The notes under the pieces were generated by a model. The model saw nothing but the letters and a program-made list of their open reading frames with translations. It was not told where the DNA came from and did not search any database. Below are positions 12,948 to 20,245 of a stretch of 20,245 nucleotides of DNA, one piece after another (the stretch's first letter is position 1; the number at the start of each line of letters is the position of its first letter). This stretch comes from JBBCJM01 sp037190175 (GTDB lineage: Bacteria > Pseudomonadota > Alphaproteobacteria > Rhodobacterales > Rhodobacteraceae): NCBI GenBank assembly GCA_037190175.1, contig JBBCJM010000223.1:1-20245 (forward strand). The letters are read 5' to 3'. Both the position numbers and the translations under genes were made by a program.

Positions 12948-14111
12948 TCAGCCGATCAGCCGGGCGTGTTCCTGCAGCGCGAAGCGGTCGGTCATCCCCG
13001 ACACGTAGTCGGCCACCAGCCGGGCCAGGTCCTCCTCGGAGCCCGCGGCATCCGCCCGCCATTCCGCCGGCAGGAGCTCCGGCCGGCGCAGGTAGAGCGG
13101 GAAGAGGTCGTCCACCACCGCGGTGACCCTTGCGCGTTCGGCCATCACCGAGGGGGCGCGGTACATGCGGTGGAACAGAAAGGAGCGGATGGCCTTCAAC
13201 TCCTGATAGAGCGGCTTGGAGAAGCGGATCACCGTGCCTTCCATCGCGCGGATCTCGTCCACGCTGCGGGGCTGCGCGGCGTCCAGCCGGTTCTTCGCCA
13301 CCGCGATCACGTCCTCCACCATCCGCCCGAACACCCGCCGCAGCGCCTCGTGCCGCCGGCGCATGGCGTCGAGGCCCGGGTACAGGCGATCCACCTCGGC
13401 GAAGGCCGGGCCGGTGACCGGCAACTCCATCAGGTCGCCCTCGGTGAACAGGCCCGAGCGCAGCCCGTCGTGCAGGTCGTGGTGGGAATAGGCCACGTCG
13501 TCGGCGATGGCCGCCACCTGCGCCTCGGCGCTGGCGAAGGTGTCGAGTTCCAGATCCCAGGCCGCGTTCACCTCGGCCAGGGCATAGGGCAGGGGGTCTT
13601 GCAGGTGCTTGGGATCGGCCCTCGGCCCGGTCACCGGCCCGTTGTGCTTGGCGATGCCCTCCAGCGTCTCCCATGTCAGGTTCAGCCCGTCGAAATCGGC
13701 ATAGTGCCGTTCCAGCCGGGTGACGATCCGCAGCGCCTGCGCATTGTGGTCGAACCCGCCATAGGGCGCCATCAGCCGGGCCAGCGCGTCCTCCCCCGTA
13801 TGGCCGAAGGGGGGGTGGCCGAGGTCGTGGGCCAAAGCCACCGCCTCGGCCAGGTCGGTGTTCAGCCCCAGCACCCCGGCGATGGTGCGCGCGACCTGCG
13901 CCACCTCGATCGTATGGGTCAGCCGGGTGCGGTAGTAGTCGCCCTCGTGCTCCACGAAGACCTGGGTCTTGTGCTTCAGCCGGCGGAAGGCCGAGGAATG
14001 GATGATCCGGTCGCGGTCGCGCTGGTATTCGCTGCGGAAGGTCGAAGTGGTCTCGGGGTGCAGACGGCCGCGGCTCTGGCCGGGCTGGCAGGCGAAGGGG
14101 GAAAGCGACAA
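12948..14111 (-). CDS. dgt: dGTP triphosphohydrolase-like protein (HD domain)
   Basis: This 387-residue member of the dGTPase family, type 2, hydrolyses deoxynucleoside triphosphates to nucleoside and triphosphate. The N-terminus has RDRDRIIHSSAFRRLKHKTQ, the family signature. The HD metal site is H66 (RLTHT), H95-D96 in LAHDLGHPPFGHTGE, and a later aspartate in IADDVAYSHHD. Length is typical. The start is TTG at 14111. No ATG or GTG fits the conserved N-terminus (SPFA...SRGRLHPE), and AAGG lies eight bases upstream. It is divergent from erpA, a pairing common in alphaproteobacteria. Confidence 0.93.
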   Translation of the reverse strand: MSLSPFACQPGQSRGRLHPETTSTFRSEYQRDRDRIIHSSAFRRLKHKTQVFVEHEGDYYRTRLTHTIEVAQVARTIAGVLGLNTDLAEAVALAHDLGHPPFGHTGEDALARLMAPYGGFDHNAQALRIVTRLERHYADFDGLNLTWETLEGIAKHNGPVTGPRADPKHLQDPLPYALAEVNAAWDLELDTFASAEAQVAAIADDVAYSHHDLHDGLRSGLFTEGDLMELPVTGPAFAEVDRLYPGLDAMRRRHEALRRVFGRMVEDVIAVAKNRLDAAQPRSVDEIRAMEGTVIRFSKPLYQELKAIRSFLFHRMYRAPSVMAERARVTAVVDDLFPLYLRRPELLPAEWRADAAGSEEDLARLVADYVSGMTDRFALQEHARLIG

Positions 14112-14125
14112 CGGTGACGGCCTTC

Positions 14126-14154
14126 TTGCCGGGGTGGCGTGGCCTTCATATATT
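14126..14154 (+). promoter_or_regulatory. Promoter of erpA
   Basis: TTGCCG (14126-14131) and TATATT (14149-14154) have a 17-base spacer. Transcription would start near 14161, giving a leader of about 28 nt and excluding the in-frame ATG at 14114. A GGGG-CCCC dyad follows the -10 box (14155-14168). Confidence 0.65.
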
Positions 14155-14188
14155 GGGGTCCGTGCCCCATTCCTACCGTGAACGGCCC

Positions 14189-14536
14189 ATGAACCTGACC
14201 CTTCCCCCCGAAGCCGAGACCCCGAAAGTCACCGACCGCGCCTTCGCCCGGCTGGCCGAGATCGCCGAGGCGACCGGCGACCCCCGCCCCCTGCGGGTGG
14301 CGGTGGAGGGCGGCGGCTGCTCGGGCTTCCAGTACGACATCCGGCTGGACGAGCCCGTGGCGGGCGACCTGGTGCTGGAAAAGGACGGTGCGAAGGTGCT
14401 GGTCGACGAGGTGTCGCTGCCCTTCCTGCGGAACGCGGTGATCGACTTCACCGAGGAACTGATCGGCGCCCGCTTCGTGGTGCAGAACCCCAACGCCACC
14501 GCCGCCTGCGGCTGCGGGACCTCGTTCTCGGTCTGA
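14189..14536 (+). CDS. erpA: Iron-sulfur cluster insertion protein (A-type carrier)
   Basis: This 115-residue A-type carrier delivers Fe-S clusters to apo-proteins. The three conserved cysteines are present: C44 in EGGGCSGFQYDI, and C107 and C109 in AACGCGTSFSV. Length and ending are standard for the HesB/IscA/ErpA family. The ErpA name rests on closest resemblance and on the neighbourhood with dgt and xth seen in many alphaproteobacteria. IscA or SufA naming is possible, though no isc or suf genes are nearby. ATG 14189 is supported by the promoter position; the ribosome-binding site is weak. A REP-like palindrome follows the stop by five bases. Confidence 0.9.
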   Translation: MNLTLPPEAETPKVTDRAFARLAEIAEATGDPRPLRVAVEGGGCSGFQYDIRLDEPVAGDLVLEKDGAKVLVDEVSLPFLRNAVIDFTEELIGARFVVQNPNATAACGCGTSFSV

Positions 14537-14541
14537 GGGGC

Positions 14542-14564
14542 GGTGGGCAGATTGCCCACCCTAC
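14542..14564 (-). repeat. Single GTAG-headed palindrome
   Basis: GGTGGGCA (14542-14549) and TGCCCACC (14553-14560) form a perfect 8-bp hairpin with a 3-base loop. GTAG lies directly at its head on the minus strand (14564-14561). The form GTAGGGTGGG resembles the heads of the copies at 1-53 (GTAGGGCGGG) and 8247-8308 (GTAGGGTGCG). It lies between erpA and xth and could also end erpA transcription. Confidence 0.65.
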
Positions 14565-14615
14565 TTGCCCCCGGCCGCACCGCTGGGCACAGTCCCGCCG
14601 CGCGGAGGGACGCCC

Positions 14616-15401
14616 ATGAAGATCGCCACCTTCAACATCAACGGCATCCGGGCGCGGCTGGAAACCCTGCCGCGCTGGCTGGCCAATGAAGGCGCCGACG
14701 CCGATGTCGTCTGCCTGCAGGAGATCAAGTCGCAGGACGCCGACTTTCCCCGCCCGCTGTTCGAGGGGCTGGGATACCGGGTGGAGACCCACGGGCAGAA
14801 GGGCTTCAACGGCGTCGCAATCCTGTCGAAGCTGCCGCTGGAAGACGTGAGCCGCGGGTTGCCCGGCGATGAGACCGACGAACAGGCGCGCTGGATCGAG
14901 GCCACGGTCGTGGGCCGGGCGAAGGTGCGGGTGGCGGGGCTCTACCTGCCCAACGGCAACCCCGCCCCGGGGCCGAAGTTCGATTACAAGCTGGGCTGGA
15001 TGGCCCGCCTGCGCGCCCGCGCCGCGGCGCTGCTGGCGACGGAGATGCCCGCGGTGCTGGCGGGCGACTACAATGTCATCCCGCAGGCCGAGGATGCCAA
15101 GCGCCCGCAGGCCTGGGTTCGCGATGCCCTCTTCCTGCCGGAAAGCCGGGCCGAGTTGCGGCGGCTGGAATACCTGGGCTTCACCGATGCGATCATGGCG
15201 CGCGACCCCTCGCCCGGCCAATTCACCTTCTGGGACTATCAGGCCGGCGCCTGGGACCGCAACGACGGCATCCGCATCGACCACCTGATGCTGTCGCCGC
15301 AGGCGGCCGACCTGATGACGGCGGCAGGGATCGACCGGGGCGTGCGGGCCGGCGACCGGCCCTCGGATCACGTGCCGGTCTGGGTCACGCTGGACGTCTG
15401 A
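14616..15401 (+). CDS. xth: Exodeoxyribonuclease III
   Basis: This 261-residue enzyme is an apurinic/apyrimidinic endonuclease and 3' exonuclease of base excision repair in the EEP fold. It has the FNINGIRAR N-terminus, E36 in CLQEIK, the LYLPNGNP loop, GDYNVIP with the catalytic Asp and Asn, the WDYQAGAWDRNDGIRIDHLM segment, and the closing PSDHVPVW with the Asp-His pair. All key residues are intact. GGAGGG precedes ATG 14616. Its last 34 bases overlap the convergent efflux transporter gene. Confidence 0.95.
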   Translation: MKIATFNINGIRARLETLPRWLANEGADADVVCLQEIKSQDADFPRPLFEGLGYRVETHGQKGFNGVAILSKLPLEDVSRGLPGDETDEQARWIEATVVGRAKVRVAGLYLPNGNPAPGPKFDYKLGWMARLRARAAALLATEMPAVLAGDYNVIPQAEDAKRPQAWVRDALFLPESRAELRRLEYLGFTDAIMARDPSPGQFTFWDYQAGAWDRNDGIRIDHLMLSPQAADLMTAAGIDRGVRAGDRPSDHVPVWVTLDV

Positions 15402-16591
15402 GCCGGCGGCAGGGTGCGCATCAGCGCCGCGGCCAGGGCCGAGAGCACGCAGACCCCGGCGGCCAGCGGCACGGCCGAGCCGTCGAAGGCCAGCCCCAGC
15501 GGCACCGCGATCGCCAGCGAGGCCACCGTGGCCACGGCGCCCACCACCGAGGCGGCGAGGCCGGCGATATGGCCCACCGGCTCCAGCGCCAGCGCATTGA
15601 GGTTGCCCAGCGTCAGCCCGGCCATGAAGAACACCCCCGTGGTCCAGACCATGAAGACCGCGAAGTCCAGCCCCGCCGGCCAGGCCCCGGCCGCCGAGAG
15701 CGCCGCCATCAGCCCCGAGGCCGCCACCTGCACCAGAAGCGTGACGGTGATCATCCGCCGCATCCCGAACCGCACCACCAGCGCGGCGTTCAGCAGGCTG
15801 GCGCTGCCCGAGACCACCGCGATCACCGCGAACCATTGCGGGAACTCCGCCCCCCGGCCGAAGGTCTCGTCGAAGATCTGCTGGGTGGAGGACAGGGTGC
15901 CGAACAGCGCCCCGAAGCACAAAGCCTGCACCGCGGTGGTGGTGACGATGACCCGGTGGGTCAGCACCTCGACCAGCGCCTGCTTCAGCGGCCCGAGGGC
16001 GAAGGGGCGGGGCGCGGCCAGCGTCTCGGGCTGGCGCAGGCCGAACCAGAGGGTGGAGAGCGCCGAGAAGGCCAGAAAGGCCAGGAAGATCGCCCGCCAG
16101 CCCGCGGCCTGCATGATCTGCGCGCCGATGAAGGGCGCGACCGCCGGGACCAGCGTGAAGACCATCATGGCGAAGCTGACCACGCGGGCCATCTGCCGGC
16201 CCTGGTAGAGATCGCGCACCACCGCCAGCGCCGCCACGCGGGGGGCCGCGGCGCCCAGCCCCTGCAACACGCGGGCGGCCAGCATGGTCTCCAGCGTCGG
16301 CGCCACCCAGGCCAGCGCCGCGCCGATGCAATAGAGCGCCGCGCCGCACAGGATCACCCGGCGGCGGCCGAAGGTGTCCGACAGCGGCCCCGCCGCCAGC
16401 GTGCCCACGCCGAGGCCCAAGACGAAGCTCGACAGGATCAGCTGCGCCAGGTTGGGGGCGCCGGGCGTGAGCTCTCCCGCGATCTCGGGCAGCGCGGGCA
16501 GCATGGCGTCGATGGAAAAGGCGACGGTGGCGAACAGAAGCGCCATCATCGCCACGAATTCGGTCAGGCCCAGGGGTTTGGTCGGTCTCAT
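15368..16591 (-). CDS. MFS multidrug efflux transporter, Bcr/CflA type
   Basis: This 407-residue inner-membrane transporter has about 12 hydrophobic helices. The first helix holds the AFSIDAMLPALPEIAGEL motif typical of the Bcr/CflA drug:proton antiporters. The MFS motif A loop is GPLSDTFGRRRVILCGAALY. RVLQGLGAAAPRVAALAVVRD matches motif B with its arginine, followed by VPAVAPFIGAQI in helix 5. Substrates cannot be read from sequence. ATG 16591 begins the cytosolic N-terminus MRPTKPLGLTEFV; its ribosome-binding site is only G-rich. Convergent overlap with xth at its 3' end. Confidence 0.92.
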   Translation of the reverse strand: MRPTKPLGLTEFVAMMALLFATVAFSIDAMLPALPEIAGELTPGAPNLAQLILSSFVLGLGVGTLAAGPLSDTFGRRRVILCGAALYCIGAALAWVAPTLETMLAARVLQGLGAAAPRVAALAVVRDLYQGRQMARVVSFAMMVFTLVPAVAPFIGAQIMQAAGWRAIFLAFLAFSALSTLWFGLRQPETLAAPRPFALGPLKQALVEVLTHRVIVTTTAVQALCFGALFGTLSSTQQIFDETFGRGAEFPQWFAVIAVVSGSASLLNAALVVRFGMRRMITVTLLVQVAASGLMAALSAAGAWPAGLDFAVFMVWTTGVFFMAGLTLGNLNALALEPVGHIAGLAASVVGAVATVASLAIAVPLGLAFDGSAVPLAAGVCVLSALAAALMRTLPPAQTSSVTQTGT

Positions 16592-16636
16592 GGCCCCCGC
16601 GCCTAGCATGGGCGGGCGGCGGGGGCGAGGGGGCAG

Positions 16637-16675
16637 GAGCCGCCCGGGTTCTGCCCCGGACGGCCCGGGCGGCTC
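16637..16675 (-). terminator. Strong hairpin at the metY stop codon
   Basis: GAGCCGCCCGGG (16637-16648) and CCCGGGCGGCTC (16664-16675) form a perfect 12-bp stem with a 15-base loop, overlapping the metY stop. There is no T-run beyond it on the minus strand, so it is either a T-less terminator or an mRNA 3'-end stabiliser. Confidence 0.5.
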
Positions 16676-17948
16676 AGCCCGCCTGTTCCAGCGCCTGTTC
16701 CAAGTCGGCGATGATGTCGGCCGGATCCTCGATCCCGATCGACACTCGCACCACGTTGGGCGCCGCCCCGGCCTTGATCTGCTGCTCGGGCGTCAGCTGC
16801 CGGTGGGTGGTGGAGGCCGAGTGGATGATCAGCGACCGCGCATCGCCCAGGTTCGCCACATGGCTGAACAGCTTGACGCTGTTGATCAGCTTCACGCAGG
16901 CGTCGTAGCCCCCCTTCAGCGCGAAGGTGAAGAGCGCCCCGGCCCCCCGCGGATAAAGCCGCGCCGCCCGTTCGTGGAAGGGCGAGGAGGGCAGGTCGGC
17001 ATAGGTCACGCTTTCCACCGCCGGGTGGGTCTCCAGCCAGGCCGCCACCGCGCGGGCGTTGGCCACGTGCTTCTGCATCCTGAGCGAGAGCGTCTCGATC
17101 CCCATCAGCGTGTAATGCGCGCCCTGCGGGTTCATCGTCATGCCCAGGTCGCGCAGCCCCACGGCGATGCCCCAGAAGGTGAAGGCCATCGGCCCCAGCG
17201 CCTCGTGGAACTTCAGCCCGTGATAGGCGGGCTCGGGGTCGGAGAGCGAGGGGAACTTGCCGTTCGACCAGTCGAACTTGCCCGAATCCACGATGGCGCC
17301 GCCGGTGACCGTGCCGTTGCCGGTCAGGTACTTGGTGGTCGAATGCACCACCAGCGTGGCGCCGTGGTCGATCGGCCGGCAGAGCCAGGGCGAGGCCGAG
17401 GTGTTGTCCACGATCAGCGGGATCCCCGCCTCGTCGGCGATCCTGGCCAGCGCCGGGATGTCGGTCACATAGCCGCCCGGATTGGCGATCGACTCGCAGA
17501 AGATCGCGCGGGTGTCGCCGTCGATGGCGGCCCGCACGGCGTCGAGATCCTCGGTGTCCACGAAGCGGGCCGACCAGCCGAACTTGCGGATCGTGTTGGT
17601 GAACTGCTGCACCGTGCCGCCGTAGAGCCGGGTCGAGGCCACCAGGTTCAGCCCCGGCCCCATCAGCGGGAACAGCGCCATGATCTGCGCCGCATGGCCC
17701 GAGGAACAGCACACCGCCCCCGCGCCCCCTTCCAGCGCCGCGATCCGCTCCTGCAAGGCGCTGACCGTGGGGTTGGTCAGCCGCGAGTAGATATAGCCCA
17801 CCTCCTGCAGGTTGAAGAGCGCGGCGGCGTGGTCGGCGTCGCGGAAGACGAAGGCGGTGCTCTGGTAGATCGGCACCTGCCGCGCGCCGGTGGCCGGATC
17901 GGGCCGGGCGCCGGCGTGGATCTGGAGCGTGTCGAACCCTTGGGTCAT
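16674..17948 (-). CDS. metY: O-acetylhomoserine sulfhydrylase (aminocarboxypropyltransferase)
   Basis: This 424-residue PLP enzyme of the Cys/Met metabolism family makes homocysteine from O-acetylhomoserine and sulfide. GFDTLQIHAGARPDPATGAR and the YSRLTNPTVSALQERIAALE motif begin the protein. The PLP lysine is K206 in VVHSTTKYLTGNG, with D181 in LIVDNTSASPWLC contacting the cofactor. LIIHSASTTHRQLTPEQQ supplies the substrate-binding arginine region. Length (about 425) fits MetY rather than the shorter MetZ or MetB. ATG 17948 has AGGAGG at good spacing. No SAM riboswitch was recognised in its leader. Confidence 0.93.
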   Translation of the reverse strand: MTQGFDTLQIHAGARPDPATGARQVPIYQSTAFVFRDADHAAALFNLQEVGYIYSRLTNPTVSALQERIAALEGGAGAVCCSSGHAAQIMALFPLMGPGLNLVASTRLYGGTVQQFTNTIRKFGWSARFVDTEDLDAVRAAIDGDTRAIFCESIANPGGYVTDIPALARIADEAGIPLIVDNTSASPWLCRPIDHGATLVVHSTTKYLTGNGTVTGGAIVDSGKFDWSNGKFPSLSDPEPAYHGLKFHEALGPMAFTFWGIAVGLRDLGMTMNPQGAHYTLMGIETLSLRMQKHVANARAVAAWLETHPAVESVTYADLPSSPFHERAARLYPRGAGALFTFALKGGYDACVKLINSVKLFSHVANLGDARSLIIHSASTTHRQLTPEQQIKAGAAPNVVRVSIGIEDPADIIADLEQALEQAG

Positions 17949-17974
17949 GGAAAGCCTCCTCCCTTGCTGGGGCG

Positions 17975-18002
17975 AGCCTAGAGGACGGGCGGCCGGCGGC
18001 AA
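17975..18002 (-). promoter_or_regulatory. Candidate promoter of metY
   Basis: On the minus strand TTGCCG (18002-17997) and TAGGCT (17980-17975) are 16 bases apart, 27 bases before the ATG. The leader would be about 20 nt, too short for a riboswitch. The rest of the 240-base gap to 18188 holds only GC-rich sequence with no gene seen. Confidence 0.4.
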
Positions 18003-18188
18003 GGGTTGTCTTGGGCCGCGCCGTCCTGCCGCAGGGCCGGGAACCCCGTGCCACGCAGGCGGGCGGGGCGCGGGCCGGCGTTTCCCGTGCCGATCCGGGA
18101 GGGGAAGGATTTCCCGCCGCGGTCGCCCGAGGGGATCCCCCGGCCGGGTTGCCGTTCCCGCATCCGGGCCGGGGCAGGGCCGAATCGC

Positions 18189-18751
18189 TCAGCCGGGGCA
18201 GCGGCCCCAGACCTCGACGGGGCGGCGTTCGGGCAGGACCAGCAGCAGGTCGTCGCCCACCGTGGCGAGCCCCACCCGCCCGAGGAAGGACGAGAGCGTC
18301 AGTGCCGGGAACACGGTCGTCGGCGGGACGGCGCCCGGGGCCTCGCCGAACAGGCGCCGGCGCGTCGTCTCCTCGTCGATCTGCGCGATGAAGTCGATCC
18401 CGCCGGCGAACTGGAAGCGGACGATCTGTTCCCGCCCCTCGGGGCCGATCCGGCCGGTCAGGCCCAGATCGCCCTGCGCTCGAACGTCAGGCCGGTGGTG
18501 CAGCCGCGCGCCACTGTCTCGGCATCGGGGATCCAGTCGCCGCCCTTCGACAGCCAGGACAGGGGGAACCACCGGCCTTGCACCCTTCCGGCCAGGGCCG
18601 CGACCCATTCCATCTGCCGGGCCGGATCCGCCGTCAGGCTCAGCGGGATCTGGCGGTGCAGCGCAGCATAATCCGCCGCCAGGTCGGCGCGGGCGGGTGC
18701 CGGCAGCGCGGCACACAGCGCCAGCGGGATGGCAGCCGGTCGAATGCGCAT
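18189..18751 (-). pseudogene. Secreted protein of unknown function, broken by a single frameshift
   Basis: The first frame (18751-18458) starts with a clear signal peptide, MRIRPAAIPLALCAALPAPARA, then DLAADYAALHRQIPLSLTAD, and stops after 97 residues. A second frame continues from about 18474 to 18189 with protein-like sequence (GREQIVRFQFAGGIDFIAQI, DEETTRRRLFGEAP, VGLATVGDDLLLVLPERR). The frames join if one G is added to the GGG run at 18474-18472 (minus strand), giving FERRGDLGLTGRIG and a protein of about 187 residues. GAGGAGG precedes ATG 18751. The whole length is therefore one gene, either inactivated, misread at a homopolymer, or expressed only by slippage. I recognise no domain. It lies between gabT and metY, all on the minus strand. 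Confidence 0.7.
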
Positions 18752-18804
18752 GAAAGGCCTCCTCGGGCGGAAATGCCGAAGGCTAGCACGGCGCCGGCGG
18801 ATTT

Positions 18805-18830
18805 CGCCCCGGGATTTTCTCCCCGGGGCG
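18805..18830 (-). terminator. Hairpin after gabT
   Basis: CGCCCCGGG (18805-18813) and CCCGGGGCG (18822-18830) form a perfect 9-bp stem with an 8-base AT-rich loop, one base beyond the gabT stop codon. No T-run follows on the minus strand. Confidence 0.5.
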
Positions 18831-18831
18831 G

Positions 18832-20109
18832 TCAGCCCGTGCGGGCGGCGGCGACGGCGGCCTCGATGATCTCCATGGCTTCCGCGAAATGCGGCTCGGG
18901 GATGGTGATCGGGGCCAGGAAGCGGATGACGTTGCCGTGGACCCCGCAGGTCAAGAGGATCAGCCCGCGGTTCAGCGCCTCCACCCGCACCCGGTTGGCG
19001 AAGCCCGCGTCGGGCTCCTTCGTCCCCGGGTTGGCGAATTCCACCGCCACCATGAAGCCCGGGCCGCGGATGTCGCTGATCTCGGGCGTCACGGCGCGGA
19101 TGCCTTCCAGCTTCTGCTTCAGGCGACTGCCCAGTTCGTTGGCCCGGGCGCAGAGGTCTTCCTCCTCGATCACGTCCAGCACCGCATGCGCGGCAGCCAC
19201 GCCCAGCGGGTTGCCGGCATAGGTGCCGCCCAGCCCGCCGGGGTGCGAGGCGTCCATCAGCTCGGCCCGGCCGGTGACCGCCGAGATCGGCAGGCCCCCG
19301 CCCAGCCCCTTGGCCATGCAGGTGATATCGGCGGCCACCCCGTGCGCTTCCATCGCGAAGAGCGTGCCGGTGCGGGCGAAGCCGGTCTGCACCTCGTCGG
19401 CGATCATCACGATGCCATGTTCGTCGCAGAGCCTGCGGATGGCGCGCACCAGATCGGTGGGGGCGGGGTAGAAGCCGCCCTCGCCCTGCACCGGCTCCAG
19501 GATGATGGCGGCCACCCGGCCGGGGTCCACGTCGGCCTTGAAGAGCTTGCCGATGCCGGCCAGCGCCTCGGCCGTGCCGATCCCGTGCACCTCCTGCGGG
19601 AAGGGCACGTGGAACACGTCGGGCATCATCTGGCCGAAGCCCTTCTTGTAGGGCTCGACCTTGCCGGTCAGGGTCATGCCCATGAAGGTGCGGCCGTGGA
19701 AGGCGCCGCCGAAGGCGATCACCGCGTTGCGGCCCGTGGCGATGCGGGCGATCTTGACCGCGTTTTCAACGGCTTCGGCGCCGGTGGTGGCGAAGATGGT
19801 CTTCTTCGGCCAGTCGCCCGGCACCTTGTCGTTCAGCCGCTCGGCCAGGCGGATGTAGTTCTCGTAGGGCAGCACCTGGTGGCAGGTATGGGTGAAGCGG
19901 CCCAGCTGCTCCTCCACCGCCGCCATCACCTTGGGATGCCGATGGCCGGTGTTGACCACCGCGATCCCGGCCGCGAAGTCGATGTAGCGGTTGCCCTCCA
20001 CATCCCAGACCTCGGCGTTCAGCGCGCGGTCGGCATAGACCTGCGTCGTCATCCCCACCCCGCGCGAGACCGCCGCATCGCGCCGCTTCGCCACTTCCGC
20101 GTTCTGCAT
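18832..20109 (-). CDS. gabT: 4-aminobutyrate aminotransferase
   Basis: This 425-residue class III PLP aminotransferase transfers the amino group of GABA to 2-oxoglutarate, giving succinate semialdehyde. WDVEGNRYIDFAAGIAVVNT, the FATTGAEAVENAVKIAR phosphate-binding motif, FGGAFHGRTFMGMTLTGK, and VMIADEVQTGFARTG with D238 are all present. The Schiff-base lysine is K267 in CMAKGLGGGLPISAV, one position from E. coli GabT K268. GGTYAGNPLG follows. Related enzymes for 5-aminovalerate or beta-alanine cannot be ruled out. ATG 20109 follows AGGGGGT; an in-frame ATG at 20196 adds unrelated residues. No gabD is in the window. Confidence 0.93.
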   Translation of the reverse strand: MQNAEVAKRRDAAVSRGVGMTTQVYADRALNAEVWDVEGNRYIDFAAGIAVVNTGHRHPKVMAAVEEQLGRFTHTCHQVLPYENYIRLAERLNDKVPGDWPKKTIFATTGAEAVENAVKIARIATGRNAVIAFGGAFHGRTFMGMTLTGKVEPYKKGFGQMMPDVFHVPFPQEVHGIGTAEALAGIGKLFKADVDPGRVAAIILEPVQGEGGFYPAPTDLVRAIRRLCDEHGIVMIADEVQTGFARTGTLFAMEAHGVAADITCMAKGLGGGLPISAVTGRAELMDASHPGGLGGTYAGNPLGVAAAHAVLDVIEEEDLCARANELGSRLKQKLEGIRAVTPEISDIRGPGFMVAVEFANPGTKEPDAGFANRVRVEALNRGLILLTCGVHGNVIRFLAPITIPEPHFAEAMEIIEAAVAAARTG

Positions 20110-20187
20110 CGTCACCCCCTGAGGTTTTGCGCATTGTGGCAAGGAACCGGGGGCGGTGGGAAGGGGGATGCGGACCCGGCGGCGAAT

Positions 20188-20197
20188 TTTGATCAAA
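20188..20197. promoter_or_regulatory. TTTGATCAAA palindrome upstream of gabT
   Basis: This is a 10-bp palindrome in an AT-rich island (20185-20203), 79 bases before the gabT ATG. It is a possible operator or promoter element for gabT or for a divergent gene beyond the window. The 136 bases from 20110 to 20245 contain no gene that I can see. Confidence 0.3.
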
Positions 20198-20245
20198 TAT
20201 TTCTCCGACCGCCGCGCCCGGGGGAGGCGAGATACGCGCGGATTT

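Noticed and set aside
12013..13674. 553-codon minus-strand frame across hisN and dgt
   Set aside because: Shadow of hisN (opposite strand) and dgt (other frame); no recognisable domain.
14448..16349. 633-codon minus-strand frame across xth and the transporter
   Set aside because: Out of frame with both well-supported genes, with low-complexity Gly/Arg/Ala translation.
16374..17981. 535-codon plus-strand frame opposite metY
   Set aside because: metY on the minus strand has all catalytic motifs; this translation is rich in His, Arg and Gly like other shadows.
18050..18180. Clusters of GGGGATCCCC-like and GGGAA/TTTCCC palindromes
   Set aside because: Short and variable; expected often at this GC content, with no consistent head or repeat unit.
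17949..18188. Possible SAM riboswitch upstream of metY
   Set aside because: The predicted leader is only about 20 nt and I could not recognise SAM-II or related conserved elements in the upstream 240 bases.

Overview
The window is very GC-rich chromosomal DNA with dense, mostly ordinary housekeeping genes. It looks like an alphaproteobacterium of the Rhodobacterales (Rhodobacteraceae). The grounds are protein similarity recalled by eye, the gatCA, rnpB, rpmG, erpA, dgt, xth and gabT gene content, a PraR-like XRE regulator, and a small DUF1127 protein beside a LysR gene. No prophage, insertion sequence, CRISPR array or tRNA was seen. About 25 protein genes (one frameshifted) and one RNA gene are supported.

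Layout. 1-2445: a REP-like palindrome pair, a metallo-beta-lactamase-fold hydrolase (UPF0173 type), a small bacterial ceramidase-family membrane protein, a parDE toxin-antitoxin pair and a VOC (glyoxalase-fold) protein. 2562-5784: gatC and gatA, which overlap and encode two subunits of the tRNA amidotransferase, then a lipoprotein with an excalibur calcium-binding domain and an AmpD-like amidase. 5801-8383: a small XRE regulator, the RNase P RNA, a methyltransferase, ribosomal protein L33, a P-loop kinase-like protein and a second REP-like pair. 8383-11378: a Bax-inhibitor-1 family membrane protein, a DUF1127 protein divergent from a LysR regulator, and a quinone oxidoreductase.

11379-11722 is the only long gene-free stretch. 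It is AT-richer than its surroundings and leads into the PraR-like regulator gene. It carries a motif starting GGAC repeated at exact 44-bp steps. 12154-15401: hisN, then dgt convergent with it, erpA divergent from dgt, a third REP-like palindrome, and xth. 15368-20109, all on the minus strand: a Bcr/CflA-type efflux transporter, metY, a secreted protein broken by one frameshift, and gabT.

I did not find a convincing new multi-gene system. The best leads are (1) GTAG-headed palindromes, two of which supply the TAG stop codon of the adjacent gene in the same phase; (2) the 44-bp phased array in front of the PraR-like gene; (3) the one-base frameshift in the secreted protein; and (4) the amidase gene, which lacks a standard start codon before its conserved N-terminus. 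All family assignments come from reading motifs, without database searches.
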